From Sycobia sp. Sy_11 (lineage: Eukaryota; Arthropoda; Insecta; Hymenoptera; Epichrysomallidae): 64,000 nucleotides of DNA. This document shows positions 1 through 12,590 of the stretch, in pieces. The stretch covers positions 2,622,001 to 2,686,000 of the forward strand of contig JACCIC010000049.1 in the NCBI GenBank assembly GCA_018907035.1. The letters are read 5' to 3'. The stretch's first letter is position 1. Each line of letters begins with the position of its first letter. The translations under genes were made by a program, and so were the position numbers. The notes below the pieces were generated by a model, which did no database searches, had not been told where the DNA came from, and saw only the letters and a list, made by a program, of their open reading frames with translations.

Positions 1-319
1 AGAGAGAGAGAGAGAGAGAGAGGGCGCGAGAGCGAGAGGAAAGAGGTGGTGGGAGGGCGATCCGACCGCTTGCTCGGGTGAGCGCGCGCGCGCGTTCACA
101 CGCACCACGTGTTCGGCGAACCTCGGTCGCCTATATATAGTCTCGGCGCGCGCGCGCGCACGAGAAAAAGAGATCCGCGCTGTGGCCGCGGGGAACATTG
201 TGACCCCCGTGCGCGTGGGGGGAGTATAGTGACGGAGGGCTAACCTGACGATCCGACGATCCCTCCTTTCTTATGCCAGGCCGGGATTTCTTTAGATTTC
301 TTCATTGTCGCTCGTTCGG

Positions 320-389
<70 letters not shown>
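320..389. repeat. (CT)n microsatellite
   Basis: Near-perfect CT dinucleotide tract of about 70 bp. Similar GA/CT tracts lie at 1-23, 600-650 and 1250-1281, making the left end a dense GA/CT cluster. Such tracts can bind GAGA-type factors, but nothing here proves a function. Confidence 0.95.
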
Positions 390-594
390 ACCCTGTCCAC
401 ATTTATATCTATCTATATATATAATACGGCTGACGGATGGCGAGTCGATTCCATCGATGAGGATTCTTCTGGTGGAAGAGGGAACCTTCAGGAGGGGGAT
501 GTAGAGCGCGGGCGTTTGGCATTGTTCGTAAAAAGGCATCAGAGGCGCAGCAGCGCACAAGGCTGCAGTGTCTGAAATTTCGTGTATATCTTTA

Positions 595-599
<5 letters not shown>

Positions 600-650
<51 letters not shown>
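600..650. repeat. (GA)n microsatellite
   Basis: Perfect GA dinucleotide tract of about 50 bp, followed within ten bases by a run of ten G residues. Confidence 0.95.
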
Positions 651-653
<3 letters not shown>

Positions 654-1245
654 TAGGGGGGGGGGGTAGTGCGCGTGCTTAAGAAAACAGTTTATTGCCC
701 TGGCGAGCGGATCTGATCTTAAAATTTACGGATGAACACACGCACACATCCACACCACCTATACTGCGACTGAAAATATCGCATCTTGATTTCTAAAATC
801 TCATAGGCAAGAAGGTCGAAACAGACGCAACGCACCTGATGTTTTTGACGCCATGCCAGACGCACGTGTTTGCTTATATATATATATATTCTGCAGAAAA
901 ATCGAGGAAAATGCGTCGGGGCGCTCGCTGTACATAAAGAGGTCATATTGTGCCATTGCGTAACGTAGTACATATACAGCACATGTCGGTGCCATAAACA
1001 TATTGAAAAACGTCACGATTAGATGACCCAATGAGCGTAATAAACTATACAAAGATGAAGGACGCACTTTGAGAAACACGCGGAAACGGTGATACCCAGC
1101 GACTTTCTTCTTCTTTTTTTTCCTCCCCCAGCCGGACGATCGGGGGTGCATCAACATCGGGCACGGCTTCCGCGGAATATGTGGAACGCCTCGAGCACCG
1201 ACTTCCCAGGAAAGAACGCGTGCAACACATATGCAACGATCCCTC

Positions 1246-1285
<40 letters not shown>

Positions 1286-3749
1286 CCTCTCTTGTTGGCG
1301 TTCTTGCATTGTCAGCCCCGGCTCTTTCTCCGCAGCACGAAAAAGAAAGAGGGATCCTAACACGCGCGAGTCCTTCCGGTGATGGTGAGCATGTAAGGCC
1401 ATGTCCAGGGTGAGGCCCTCTGAATCGAGGAGTGCTTTTGCTCCCCCCCCCCTTCTCGCCCTACCCTCGGCTTAGCCAATGCCGCTGTCACGCTTGCCAC
1501 GACTTCTCCTCCCCCCCTCGAAATCCTCCGAGGGGCATCGATGGGCATTTTTTTCTCTTGCAGGACAGTTCGTGCTCGTGTCTTACGAAATACTGCGTGG
1601 ACTTTTTTTTCTTCCCCAACTGTGCAACGTTATGACGTTTATATTTGGAAAAAATTTTGTTAAATGAAAACACATGATCTATTTCGAACGTTCTATAGAA
1701 CTGTTAACAAATTCAATTGTTCCGTGCTTGAATATTGAATTTTTTCGGAACATTAATCCTCGAATGATTTGGATACTGCTAAATTTATCTTAATTATCGT
1801 TATTCAGGAATAAAAATCACCCTTAAAATCATTCGAAATTATTTCGAAACTGTTGAAATTATTGTAAACATTTGACCTCGTAAAACGCAGTTAAATCAAT
1901 AGCTTAAGCCAAAATCAAATCAATTTATATAAAATATAGCGCGAATACACTATATACCTCGATTTCTATTCGTCTTATGTCAAAATTATGTATTAGCGTA
2001 GAACATAAAGAATTCATTATGAACTCGAAGCAGAAATAGATAAGGCTTGATCCAATTAGATTTTTCGCGCGTACTTAGACTTTAAATATCGAAGCAAAGC
2101 AATATTTTGTATGACGAAAAGCGGAACAACGCTGGCGTTGAATTTTCGAGCGTTTTCCAATCGACACCAGCCAATGTAGTATAATAATATAGAGCGCACC
2201 GGTTCTCGCGGGCATTCCATACAAATTCGAGCGTCATAAATATTATGCCATCGTATATTATCCGCGACAATTACAATCGAGCCCGTCATTTCTATATACT
2301 TTTAAAATTTATACGTAGAATGAAGCGGACAATTTCGGTATTATAAAATGGCTCCTTTTTGTATGCACACATATATATATATACACGCGACTTTGGAGCG
2401 CAAAGAAATCGTGGGCAAAACTTTCTACATCGATTAAAATTCGTTATATACAGGCGAACTAAATGCCATAATTTATTACTATTATCTTTATTGTATATAT
2501 AAACCGTACATCAGACAGGATACATAAAACGATAGCTATTAACAATGCTTTTGTTTTGGATCGAAAACGAGCGAGGAGAGAAAATCGCCGCTGATCTACA
2601 TTACATGTTACATGGCCGGAGAGTGTGCGCAAATGTAAACAAAAAACTATACTCGTATATATACATATACATATGAAGCTGGCTATAATACAAGAGTAAA
2701 AAAGAAAAAAAGAGTAAAAAGGAAAGAATGGCTGTTCAGGAGTGACGATCTCTTGCCTGTCAAATATGGATACATAATTAAAGTAAATTTCGATGTATAG
2801 TCCCGTATATATATAGAATCTTTTTATAATAAGCATTGCAGAGTTTTGGTTGTTATAATAATCTAAGGCAATAAACTTCTAGCCGCCGATAAAGCTTTAA
2901 TTTGACGAGCGCGGTAAAGTCGTAATCGAATGGAGTTTGAATTGAAAAAAAAAATCATCGACAATGATGATGGCTTCGGTGGTGAAATTAATTATAGTTG
3001 CATTCTATTACAGATATTATTACGAGACAGCTTGACGTGAAGGCCTTAAGACCAGGCGTAAGAGAAACAACGAAACAGCTCCGCAGTTTCTTTGCGAGCG
3101 CAAAAATTTACTATAAAACTTTTACAAAGCTTTACGAGGTTTTCGAAATACATAGAAATTCGAACGTTCGAATTGTTATTAACGATAAATCTGAGCGGCC
3201 TTAACGGGCTTTAAATCAATAACGGCGAAATTATCCATATATTATTATATTAAAGCTGTGTTTATTATATATATATATATAGTAGAAACGATAATATAGA
3301 CACTGAGAATGAGAAACATACAGTCGTAAAGCGGCGTTCTCGAAATGCTTTCTCTCGCCGCCTCAAAATTGCTCTTTATTCGCGCTCACGTTGATATTTC
3401 AATTATTCTCGCTGTAAACGAACGATATTACAATATAGAAATATAGTGCGGGAACGATGGATTTCTGAGGAAATGTTATTATATACAGGAAAAGATTGGC
3501 AATTATTCGCCGTAATTCGAAGCGAAACGTAAGCGACCAGTGTAAAATTAAATCGACGAGAATCACGAGCTCTCGTATTTATTTACACGAGTAGGAGAGC
3601 GGCAAAGCAGCCGAAAATTGCTCCAAAAACGAAACCGATCTTTAAACTCGCGGCGTCTTTCGCATAAACGACGGCGAATCGGACGAAAAGTCACGGACAC
3701 TACTATGGAAGTAAAGGCGGAGTAAAGTCTTAAAAAGAAACTTAAGAGA

Positions 3750-3785
<36 letters not shown>

Positions 3786-3929
3786 TTGAAATTCGGGAAC
3801 GCCAAAAACGATCTCTTTCTCTCTCCCCCGCGCGGCCGATCATCCAGGAAAACGGCTCTTGTGAATATAACAGCCAGGGCGCTGTTGCTGCTGTCCCTCT
3901 CTCCCTCTCGTTTCTCATGGCGTGCGCGC

Positions 3930-3930
<1 letters not shown>

Positions 3931-3976
<46 letters not shown>
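3931..3976. repeat. (TA)n microsatellite
   Basis: Uninterrupted TA tract of about 46 bp, preceded by a short alternating GC run. Another TA tract of about 30 bp lies at 3752-3782. Confidence 0.95.
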
Positions 3977-3977
<1 letters not shown>

Positions 3978-4230
3978 CGTGTGGCCCATCCTATGGCACG
4001 AGACGAAGGAGCCACGAGCGGGAGAAAGACAGTAGACGTATGGGAAGACAGGGTGGGGAGAGACAGAGAGCAGACGGCCAATATTTTCGCCAAGGTTAGT
4101 AAAATGGTTCGCCGTAAAGGAGCAGCTGCGCGCCGCGCCGCCGTATGGAATACCAATGCACTTCCTCCCATGAATGCTGATACATACACACGGACAAAAG
4201 AGGCGCGTATACGTAGGCGCTCGCACAAGG

Positions 4231-4232
4231 AG

Positions 4233-4318
<86 letters not shown>

Positions 4319-4428
4319 CAGTAACCCCCTGCGCGTGTTCTCACGCGACGGAACACGGAGCGCTCCGAAACGATCCTCGAAGACTCCCCCCGGGATACGC
4401 GCGCGTCTTTTACCTCGTACACACACAG

Positions 4429-4478
<50 letters not shown>
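4231..4478. repeat. Two compound (CA)n-(TA)n microsatellites
   Basis: Two blocks with the same order, a (CA)n run passing directly into a (TA)n run, at 4231-4320 and 4421-4478. They are separated by about 100 bp of GC-rich unique sequence. Both are alternating purine-pyrimidine throughout. Confidence 0.9.
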
Positions 4479-4480
<2 letters not shown>

Positions 4481-4664
4481 CTATACGTAAAAAAGGGACG
4501 CCGTCGTGCCGGTTTTGCGCTATATAGAGCGATTCCAGGACCTGTTGCTATGCTCTCTCCCTCACTCTCTCTCACCTTCTCCCTCGCCTTATAAAATATC
4601 GACGCGTCCGCGTCGTCCGAGATAAATCGGAAATAACAACGATGATAATTCATCGCCCACTCAC

Positions 4665-4767
4665 CGTGAGCAGCTGCTGGCAGGCAGCCGGCCAGGACCG
4701 CGAGGATGAGGGCCGCGGCGGCGGCGCCTCGGTAGCGCGGCCGCCTCGGCTGCCCGGTCGCCGTCAT
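4665..4767 (-). CDS. First coding exon (signal peptide) of an unidentified secreted or membrane protein
   Basis: On the minus strand an ATG at 4767 opens a basic Arg/Pro/Gly-rich start, then a hydrophobic Ala/Leu/Ile/Val core and a small-residue region (LAGCLPAAAH), the classic build of a secretory signal peptide. The frame then meets a consensus splice donor, G|GTGAGT, with the intron starting at 4664; the codon is split after its first base. Two in-frame ATGs lie upstream at 4773 and 4896. I prefer 4767 because it is the only one with A at -3, although scanning ribosomes would meet the others first. The remaining exons were not found, so the product is unknown. A receptor, channel subunit or secreted enzyme are all possible. 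Codons are GC-rich, as in the flanking island. Confidence 0.5.
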
Positions 4768-4773
4768 GATCAT

Positions 4774-5469
4774 CGATGTCGTCGTCCTCCTCGTCGCACC
4801 CGTCTGAGGACGACCCGCCGCCTCGGCGAAAAACGCTTTGCTGGTGCACCAGGAGTTCCCGCTACGATGACCGCTGTAGCACCCGCGCGGCTGCATCGAG
4901 CCGCTTCATCGAGAGGGCGGCCTCTCTCTCTCTCTCTCTTTCTCTTCCCTTTCCTGATTTTTTTTTTTTTTTTTTTTTATTTTAACACTTGCTCGGATAA
5001 CAACAATATAAACACACTATAGATTTCTCGCGGACGTCACCGAGGATGGGGGAATCCTCTTTATTACTTTCTCACTGTATACTTCACCATGCACACATCA
5101 ACACCATCATCATCATCATCGGCATCATCATCTTTTACTCGTAGCGCGCACTTTTCCGACGACGATAATACATGCAGCACAACTCTCCTCGATTTCACTT
5201 ATAATTATTATATTCCGCACGCGGGCGGTCGCGATCGTTACGCCGACGTAGATGATCCCGGAGCACCGGAACAGCAGGAACAACAACAATAACAACAATG
5301 ACGCCTGCGACCGCGGCGATTATTGTTATTATTGGCCTCGTAGGCGCGCGGACGGGACCGCGGCGCTCGGTTACTCATATCGGGATCCTCGGGCGACCGG
5401 GGACACGGCCCCGAATTATTATTCGCATGGGGAACACGAGGCACGGATTTGAACGTATATAAATATATA

Positions 5470-5508
<39 letters not shown>

Positions 5509-6300
5509 CCTATAGTCGGACACTGATACTCGCGATCTATTCGCGCAGAGGGGGTTGGGGAGGGGAGGTAATTATTTGTTAAAAAATTGTATATTAGGAC
5601 GATAACTCCACCGCGCGCACAACTGTACAATATATGTATAATTAGAAAATTTACCGGGTATATATTATATACAATATATAAATATAAACAGCTAACCGCG
5701 CGTCCGAAGCACGTCTGTGTGGATCTCTCCTATTGTTATAGCTTGAACGCGCTGAAACTCGAAAAGTATAGTTCTCCCGATCGTGGAGCGCCAGGAGGAG
5801 AGGAGCGCGGCAAGCGGGCGGCCTCCGTGCGGTCTGGTGTATATTATATAGAATATATGCGCGCGCAGGGCCCACTATACACAGAGCTGTATGTATATAC
5901 ATATATAGAAAAGCCGAACGCACGAACTTTTGCGCGTGTTGCACGGATACGCGCGCGCACACAGTGATACATTTGTGTATACTGCGCGCAGCAGTCATGA
6001 GAGGGGGCAGGGGGTGGAGGGGACTGGATGATGCCCGCGCGCAGGCGCGCTGATGCGGGAAAGGCCCGACAGCTGCGCGCCGATGCGGCGGCCGCGCGCA
6101 TCGCCATCGCCGGGCTCGGTATCCTTCGGGCCCGCATCGCACGCGGCCGTTCGAGCAAAGCCAGCGCAACGACGGGGTTGAGGGGGGCTCCAAGTTTTTA
6201 CGCACCCCTGATGTGTGTTGTATATATATATATACAGTAGTGCGCGCCGATGAACGCGTATACACATGGGCGGGGATGAACGGTCCTTTTTATTTTCAGC
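4774..6300 (-). promoter_or_regulatory. CpG-rich 5' UTR and promoter region of the minus-strand signal-peptide gene
   Basis: GC- and CpG-rich blocks (4774-4920, 5220-5450, 5760-6240) alternate with simple repeats: a T run at 4960-4978, CAT/ATC repeats at 5090-5135, CAA repeats at 5272-5299 and a (TA)n tract at 5472-5503. The composition and its place just upstream of the first coding exon suggest 5' UTR and promoter. No core promoter element was pinned down. The long open frames here look like the result of high GC content. Confidence 0.35.
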
Positions 6301-9300
6301 GGCTCCGCTGAGCGCGCACCTCCTTTATTACACGTCAGGAAAGTTTTCGTTTTTTATAGGTGTATATATGTATATATATACACATATACCTATTTGACGA
6401 TGGGGCGGTAAAGTATATATGCGCGCGGATCGTTGGCCGCTGACGACTGGGGGGAGCGAGGGGGTGAATTCGGTTGATTGTAGGTCAGCGATGTCACTGA
6501 TTGATTGTGGGATTTCGGTCGAATATTCGACTCGTGAGAATAACGATAAATGAAAAGATAACATTTTGAAAAATAAATTTTTTATACAAACGATAATATT
6601 TTCGGAATTAACTTTCAACTTTGTGCTGTTTGAAACTCGAATCTGCTCAAAATAAAAGAAAGTATTCGATATCGGTTTCCAGTAGTATTCTTTCAATACA
6701 TATAAGGAATAACCAATCATTAAAGTGAAAAATAAATTACGTATTATTTTGAATAAGATTTTTCTGGCATATATAAGGATTACTTTTACACTTTTATACC
6801 ATTTTTCGTACAAAAATAACATGTATTTTAAGATTTCCTTCAGATATATACTACAATAAAATAAAGAGGTTCATTTTTTCGAAAATTGACTACTAAAGCA
6901 AAATTCGTATGAAAATATTTATGGTGTACTTGGAATTTCAAATTCATCTTATCAAACATTATTCTAAACAATTGCTAAATCCTAATATAATTATTATATG
7001 ATTTACATTTCTCATACCAAAAAGGTCAGTTGGCCTTGAAAATTGATATAATAATGTTTCTTTCATGTATTGACTAGAAAATCATAGTATTATCATAAAA
7101 TTACCGTAAATTATATTATGAACGGCAAAAACGATAAAAATCATTGTGTATTTAAAAAAATGTTCGAAAAAATCAAATAAAGGCAAATATCGTATTAAAA
7201 TATATATTTTATGTTATATTCATTTTTGCTCCACAATTTACAGTTTTCGAAAAAAATGAAAAGAATCAAAATGATTTTACCGAATTTGACATTGTATACC
7301 CATCAAGGCTTTTTTATTTCATTTTTATTGGGAAATATAAATTCTAAAGCAAAAATATATGTAACATAAAATGGCACATTTAGATACAGTTGTGCAAAAG
7401 AGGAATATAGGATTCGTACCCGGTTAAGAAAAACATCTGTGCAACGAGCACATGTTTCGCTTAAATGTTGCTTTTTTGACTGTGACAAAAATTGTTATAA
7501 TATTGAGTATTACTCCAAATTTTCCAGTACTTGGCGAGTGTGAAGTTTGTCGTCCGAGTAAAGCAAGTCATACGAGTCGAGATAGAGGAGGTGACTAAGT
7601 TGAGTTGAGAGGATACACGACTGAAGGGTAGCAGCGGGTTGCAGCGTGGCGCAGCCCCCTGCCCACTAAAAAATTTATAGTAAATAAAAAAACATTTTAA
7701 AAACAGTTCAATGATTTTTAGAATTATTTATTCAATACTTCTTACAATTATTTATCTGTATAGAAAAAGTGTTCTTCGAAATCTACCCACGTATCGTACA
7801 CGAGTTGCCACCTATTGGTTGGCGGCGGTACTAACTCGCCGCTCATAACCTCATACGCACGCGAACCTGTGCAAAGTAAATGCAATTGCTGTGCGCACGT
7901 TATTCACCAGAATGCTCAAAACAACTGCTTTGTACACGCAATACACGCATGTAAAAACGAATTTTGCATATACCATTAAAAAATATGTATTTTGGTAAAA
8001 TCGAATACAAATTTTATTTCAAACGTGTTTTCAATTACTATGAAAACTAGTCAATTTTGTCACTGCAACATAATTTCCATTGGTTTTTCATGAACTGGAC
8101 AATGAAAATATAATTTGCGTCTATTTTGAAATTCGTAACCAGCACACAAAAAAGTATATTATATTAAAAAAAAAACAGCTTTAAACGTGTTTCTCAATAT
8201 CCATCCTGTCGAGTCGAATACCATAACTTACAGTCTAGTCGTAATTTTGTCGTCAGTTTTTACTTCGACATTCCTTTAATTTTGGTAATTTAAATCTATT
8301 ATATGTGCTGTACTATTGGCAGTGAGAGAACTATTAAATGTGGCCGAATGAATGTAGAATAAGTAGGCGAAAGTATGGTTAACATCAGTTCAGTTTCCGA
8401 GTTTCGAATTTTAGAAATGTATTGAAAAATTGCCAAAATAAAAAAAAATAGAGCTGAGCATGCAAAGGGTGCGTTATGGAATTTTCTTCACATCATCGAA
8501 AAGGTTTTTCAAAAAGAGAACGCTATAAACTTTTCTTTTAATAAAAATGTTGATACTAATTTAAGTTTTCATCATATTGTGGAACTTTACTTGCTAAAAT
8601 TAAAAAATTCATAATGTATTTTAGGATATTGAAATCAAAAGCAATCATATGAAATGGACCAAAATAAAAAAATTAAATGCGATAAAAACACTTATGTACC
8701 GTTGATATGACAGTTATGCTTCTAAACAAAATACATGTGTATTACAGTTATAAGAGAAATCAATCTGTTTCCAAAAGTATTTTTCTTTCATTTCTTTTTT
8801 TTACATTATGAATTTGAATTAATATGTAGAAGGAAACAATTACATCACACTCATTCTTTCCTAATATGCCATGATATTATAAAATATAGTACAACATTTT
8901 AATGAATATTTTCAGGACGAATAGCTGCTTTTGAATAAAAATATAAATGCTTTCCATTTGAATATGATGTTATCTACATAACGTTTCCCATGGTGTCCCC
9001 TTTCCTTGCCAACATGCGTTTAATATCAATTATAGTTTTAAATGTGTTTTTATTATCAGGTAAAGTGCTAAAATATTTAGCACTAACTAAAATATCGCAT
9101 GAGCTTTGTAAAATACAAAAGCAACTCATAATTATTTGAATAACATAAATATTATATTTTCATACACTAGCAGGTATTATGATCATTATAACACTAATAA
9201 ATAGTAATTTGCAAGAGTATATTTATAAGTATTTTATTCAAAGTATAACAATATATATTATACAAAAATATTTTTTTACATTTCTTTTATAATAATTTTG

Positions 9301-12110
9301 GAATAATTACATGTATCCAAAATGTTATAGATTTATTTACTCTTAGCTTCAAGAAACTTTCATCATATTTTCATTGAACTTTCATCATTTTTTTATTTTT
9401 TTTCTAATTCAGACGGCTATGCAATGCCAAAACATCCTAGACTTTGTTCCCTGGAAATCACGTCTGCAAATCAATCCGGCTTTAAATTTATTCATTAATT
9501 TTTGATCCTTATACAATTTAGCCATTGATTATTTCTCGTATAGGCATTTCAATCATTGGCGTTTTTCTGATACCATCAGGTGATGCGCCCAGCATAGCCT
9601 ATTCTATATTTAGTAATATACCCCATCTAGCTATTTGTTCTTTTTAAATCGCTTTTCATATAGTATAAAACACATTGTTTAAGCTCTTTTCTTATTTTAT
9701 CACTTTAGTAACAAAAACGTTCATAGTATTCAAAAATTTATGTTCAGGATGAACCATTGCCTCCACATTGCACCATTGATGGAACTAGGAGCAGTTGCTT
9801 ATAGGGGCGATTATATAAAAAATACAAATTACAGATAAAATTGATTCTAATTCATTTAGTAATTTTCTAATGCGTTTGAAAAATTATTTATATTATTGTA
9901 AACTTTATTTTTAATAAAACATATATTTAATGTCAAAAAACATATATTTATATGTAATTAGAAGTATTATATAGCTGTGTTATAACAGGTGGTCACATGT
10001 GCTTTTTCGCTTATCAATTAAGAAAACCGAAGTAATGAACATTTCCATTAGATTAAGTGTTCTTCTCTAGGCTGGTAAACTTAGTTCAGGAATTCTAGAA
10101 TTCCTGAATAATTGAGTATCTGTGAATGGAGTTTTCCGCTGGAGGAAAACTCTGAGACAGATTAACACTACAGGCAACAAAACGAGGATCAATCACTAGA
10201 TTAGTAAAAAGAGAAAAATATCTTCCAATTTTTGGATACATTGAAAAAACATTAATATAAAAGATAGAAGGGAATATGGTTTTCATGCGTTAAATTTAAG
10301 AATTCACGGATACAATGGAACATAAGTCCTGCTAGAGAAGTCCAAAAAACAAACGGAAGAAGACTATAGAGGATCTTCTAACACATAAACCCATCAATCG
10401 ATTTATCTCTTGTGAGTTTCCTCGCAAGATATTAGTATACGACCGACCGTTTGTTGAAAAATATTTTTCAAATGCTTGCAGTATTTAATTTTTCTTCATA
10501 ATCCAAATTCTAATTTATGCTTGAAATCAAATTTTTCAAATGGAATATTTTTGTTGCAAAAGTAGAGACTGCAACTGTGAATAAATTCGTGTCGTTTAGA
10601 GTAATCAAGTCGAAAAAGAAAATAGATAAATCGCATACGTCTATCGTTTCTTTAAGTAAACGAAACTTTAAATGTTCTATTACATTTTCAAGAATTGAAA
10701 TAATGAACAGATTGTCAAGACTACGTGTTTTAGAATAAGCGCGTGGAACACGTTTTGACGGTAATTTTAACTATTAGTGCTGCGACCTATATAAATTTTC
10801 ACGTCTGTATCTTTTACCATAACTGTTATTTCTGAAAAATTGTTACAAATCATTTCTGTACATTCGCGCTTTCTTTCTTTCTAGGCTTTATTAAAGTATA
10901 TTCTGTAGCATATTTTAAGCAGTTTTTAGATCAATTGGAGTATTCTGGCAAATTGGAACTGATTTAATTTAACTATATACTTTTTATTACTAATATATAC
11001 TTTACTAAGTATTACTATAATATTTACTATAATATATATTTTACTAAGTCCAGTGAGGGAACAGCCCGTCATCTTTTTAAGAACATAAAATTGTATCGAT
11101 AGTGCAGTAAAAAATTTCAGTATGCCGTCTCCTTCGACGACCCGATAAACGGCTTCCGACATGCCGCAACTTAGAGTGGAAGTAGCCGAAGGAGGACGTG
11201 CCCCGGGACCACGAAACGTAAAGAGGAAACTTACGTAGTCTTTCGGTGAGGATTACGACTACTTTATTTTCACATTAGCCATTTCTGTAATGGAAATATA
11301 AAAATTAAATTCAACCGAACCTTATTAATATAACTTTAAAACTTAAAACTAACTTGAAATAACTAAAAATTTAACTTGAAATATTTGTACCTATTTTATT
11401 CATTTTTGGCAATGAGATTCGCTCTTAGTCTCAGAACAAACTTTGATTAAGATTAATTCAATCTTTATTGAGATTTTTTAGGTTTATGTTATATCTTTAT
11501 ATTACTCATTTATATTATTTCTTGATTTAAATTTTCTATTCGCTGATTTACCTTTTAAAAAATTTTCTTCTGTATTTATAAAAAAACCACCATTTTGGTT
11601 CTGATTGTCTCCGACAGGTGCCGCGTGCAAAGAGTGTAATCTATCTTATATATAATGTATATATATATATTTTGTAAGGAGGAGAGGAATACTCATAATT
11701 TTAACAGTATGAATGTTGAAATGGTAATTTATATATTAAATGCTTTATGAAAATTTTTATTTTTCAAATTTTTTATGATATGACAACATTATTTTAATAT
11801 TTCTCACAAAAACTAATTTGATATACTATAAATATTTATTGCTTAAATATCTTATCAATTTATTTATTTAAATATGGAGTATTTTAATATAAATTAAATA
11901 TAAAGCAAATTTCCTTTTTTCAATCATGATTCCATTATATACGGTAATATATGTAATGGGCGTTGGATAAAAATAGGCAGTAAAAAATATATTTGGAAAT
12001 TATCTCTTAATAATTTAAATGCTTTTGTTAGTAATATAAAAACTTGAATAGGCCTGAATAAGATAGAGAAGATTATTTGCATAATTGATTTCTTTAAAAA
12101 ATGCCATTAG
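6300..12110. other. AT-rich intergenic DNA, no gene recognised
   Basis: Both strands were read for open frames, splice signals and known protein motifs. I found no gene, apart from the dispersed repeat at about 8465-8925 listed separately. Short higher-GC patches at 7500-7680, 7790-7900 and 11090-11260 may be old transposon pieces, but I could not assign them. Confidence 0.5.
8465..8925. repeat. Copy 1 of an unclassified dispersed repeat
   Basis: Shares, in the same order and orientation, several blocks with 26525-26870. These are the run TTCACATCATCGAAAAGG, then a GTTAATATTAATT-like block, a TTTTGATATTGAAA-like block, GAGAAAT(C/A)AATCT, a TTTATTTC(T)n block, an ATTATG block and an ACAGCATTTTAAT-like block. 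Divergence is high, so both are old. No coding capacity and no clear ends were seen. Confidence 0.55.
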
Positions 12111-12126
12111 ATTAAATTAATAAATA

Positions 12127-12331
12127 GAGAGGCCTACGATGGCTCGATCGCTAGAGCGAAGAACTAGTAACTTGGTGATCCGAGTTCAAATTCCGGTCTT
12201 GGTCGATTGACACAGGCGCTGTAATAATTTACATGTGCTTCGTTTACAAACACATCGTAGACCTCCGTCGCTGAAAAGCACCAATATTTGCAAGCATAAA
12301 TCGAGCGACGTTAAATAACATAGAACAAAAA
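12127..12331 (+). mobile_element. tRNA-derived SINE with 13-bp target-site duplication
   Basis: An insertion of about 205 bp flanked by perfect direct repeats AAATTAATAAATA (12114-12126 and 12332-12344). Its head resembles a tRNA gene. An A-box-like TGGCTCGATCGCTAGAGC lies at 12140-12157 and a B-box-like GAGTTCAAATTCC at 12182-12194, the spacing expected of an internal RNA polymerase III promoter. A non-tRNA body follows and ends in an A-rich tail. Head, tail and target duplication together mark a SINE moved by LINE machinery. Short length and an intact duplication suggest a fairly recent insertion. Confidence 0.75.
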
Positions 12332-12430
12332 AAATTAATAAATATTTTTATCGGTCTTTTACAGTCTTTATAATATAATATATTAACTAAAAGAATGACA
12401 ATCAGACTGTCCTTGTTTATATTCACCCCC
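12332..12430. repeat. Dispersed repeat copy shared with 36775-36875
   Basis: About 90 bp are similar to 36775-36875. Shared blocks are AATAAATA, TATCGGTCTT, a TCTTTATAAT(A/G)TAATATATTA block, CTAAAA and TCAGACTGTCCTT. The SINE above lies at its left edge. The family is unidentified. Confidence 0.6.
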
Positions 12431-12590
12431 GAAGAATTTGAAATAAAACTTATTAGTACAATAAAGTATATTAAAAGTTAAATATAAAAAGAAAATAATA
12501 AATAAAATACAACAAAAACAATATTCTATGTTAGTAAAGGAAAACCTGACTGACCCCACCACCTTAAATTGAAATTCCCCTTTGGTGTCC

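Larger units (their letters stand above)
1..4600. other. Microsatellite-rich DNA without identified exons, left of a minus-strand first exon
   Basis: No exon with convincing splice sites or family similarity is visible. The stretch has CpG-rich patches (1-240, 1090-1550, 3800-4230) set in AT-rich sequence and many simple repeats: (AG)n at 1-23, (CT)n at 320-389, (GA)n at 600-650 followed by a G run, (CT)n at 1250-1281, and (TA)n or (CA)n tracts at 3752-3782, 3931-3976, 4231-4320 and 4421-4478. Long Tyr-Ile or Ser-Leu open frames here are translations of those repeats. Because a minus-strand splice donor sits at 4664, the simplest reading is that this is the first intron of that gene, with later exons beyond the left edge. 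Confidence 0.5.

Noticed and set aside
3563..4896. Long open frames rich in Tyr-Ile or Ser-Leu around the left-end repeats
   Set aside because: They are translations of (TA)n, (CA)n and (CT)n tracts, open in several frames on both strands, with no domain and no splice support.
5651..6265. Minus-strand open frame of about 200 codons
   Set aside because: GC-rich with few stop codons by composition. Arg/Pro/Ala-rich content matches no family, and the region is better explained as promoter or 5' UTR.
12127..12210. Functional tRNA gene
   Set aside because: A- and B-box-like sequences exist, but the acceptor stem does not pair and the element has a SINE body, A-rich tail and target duplication.
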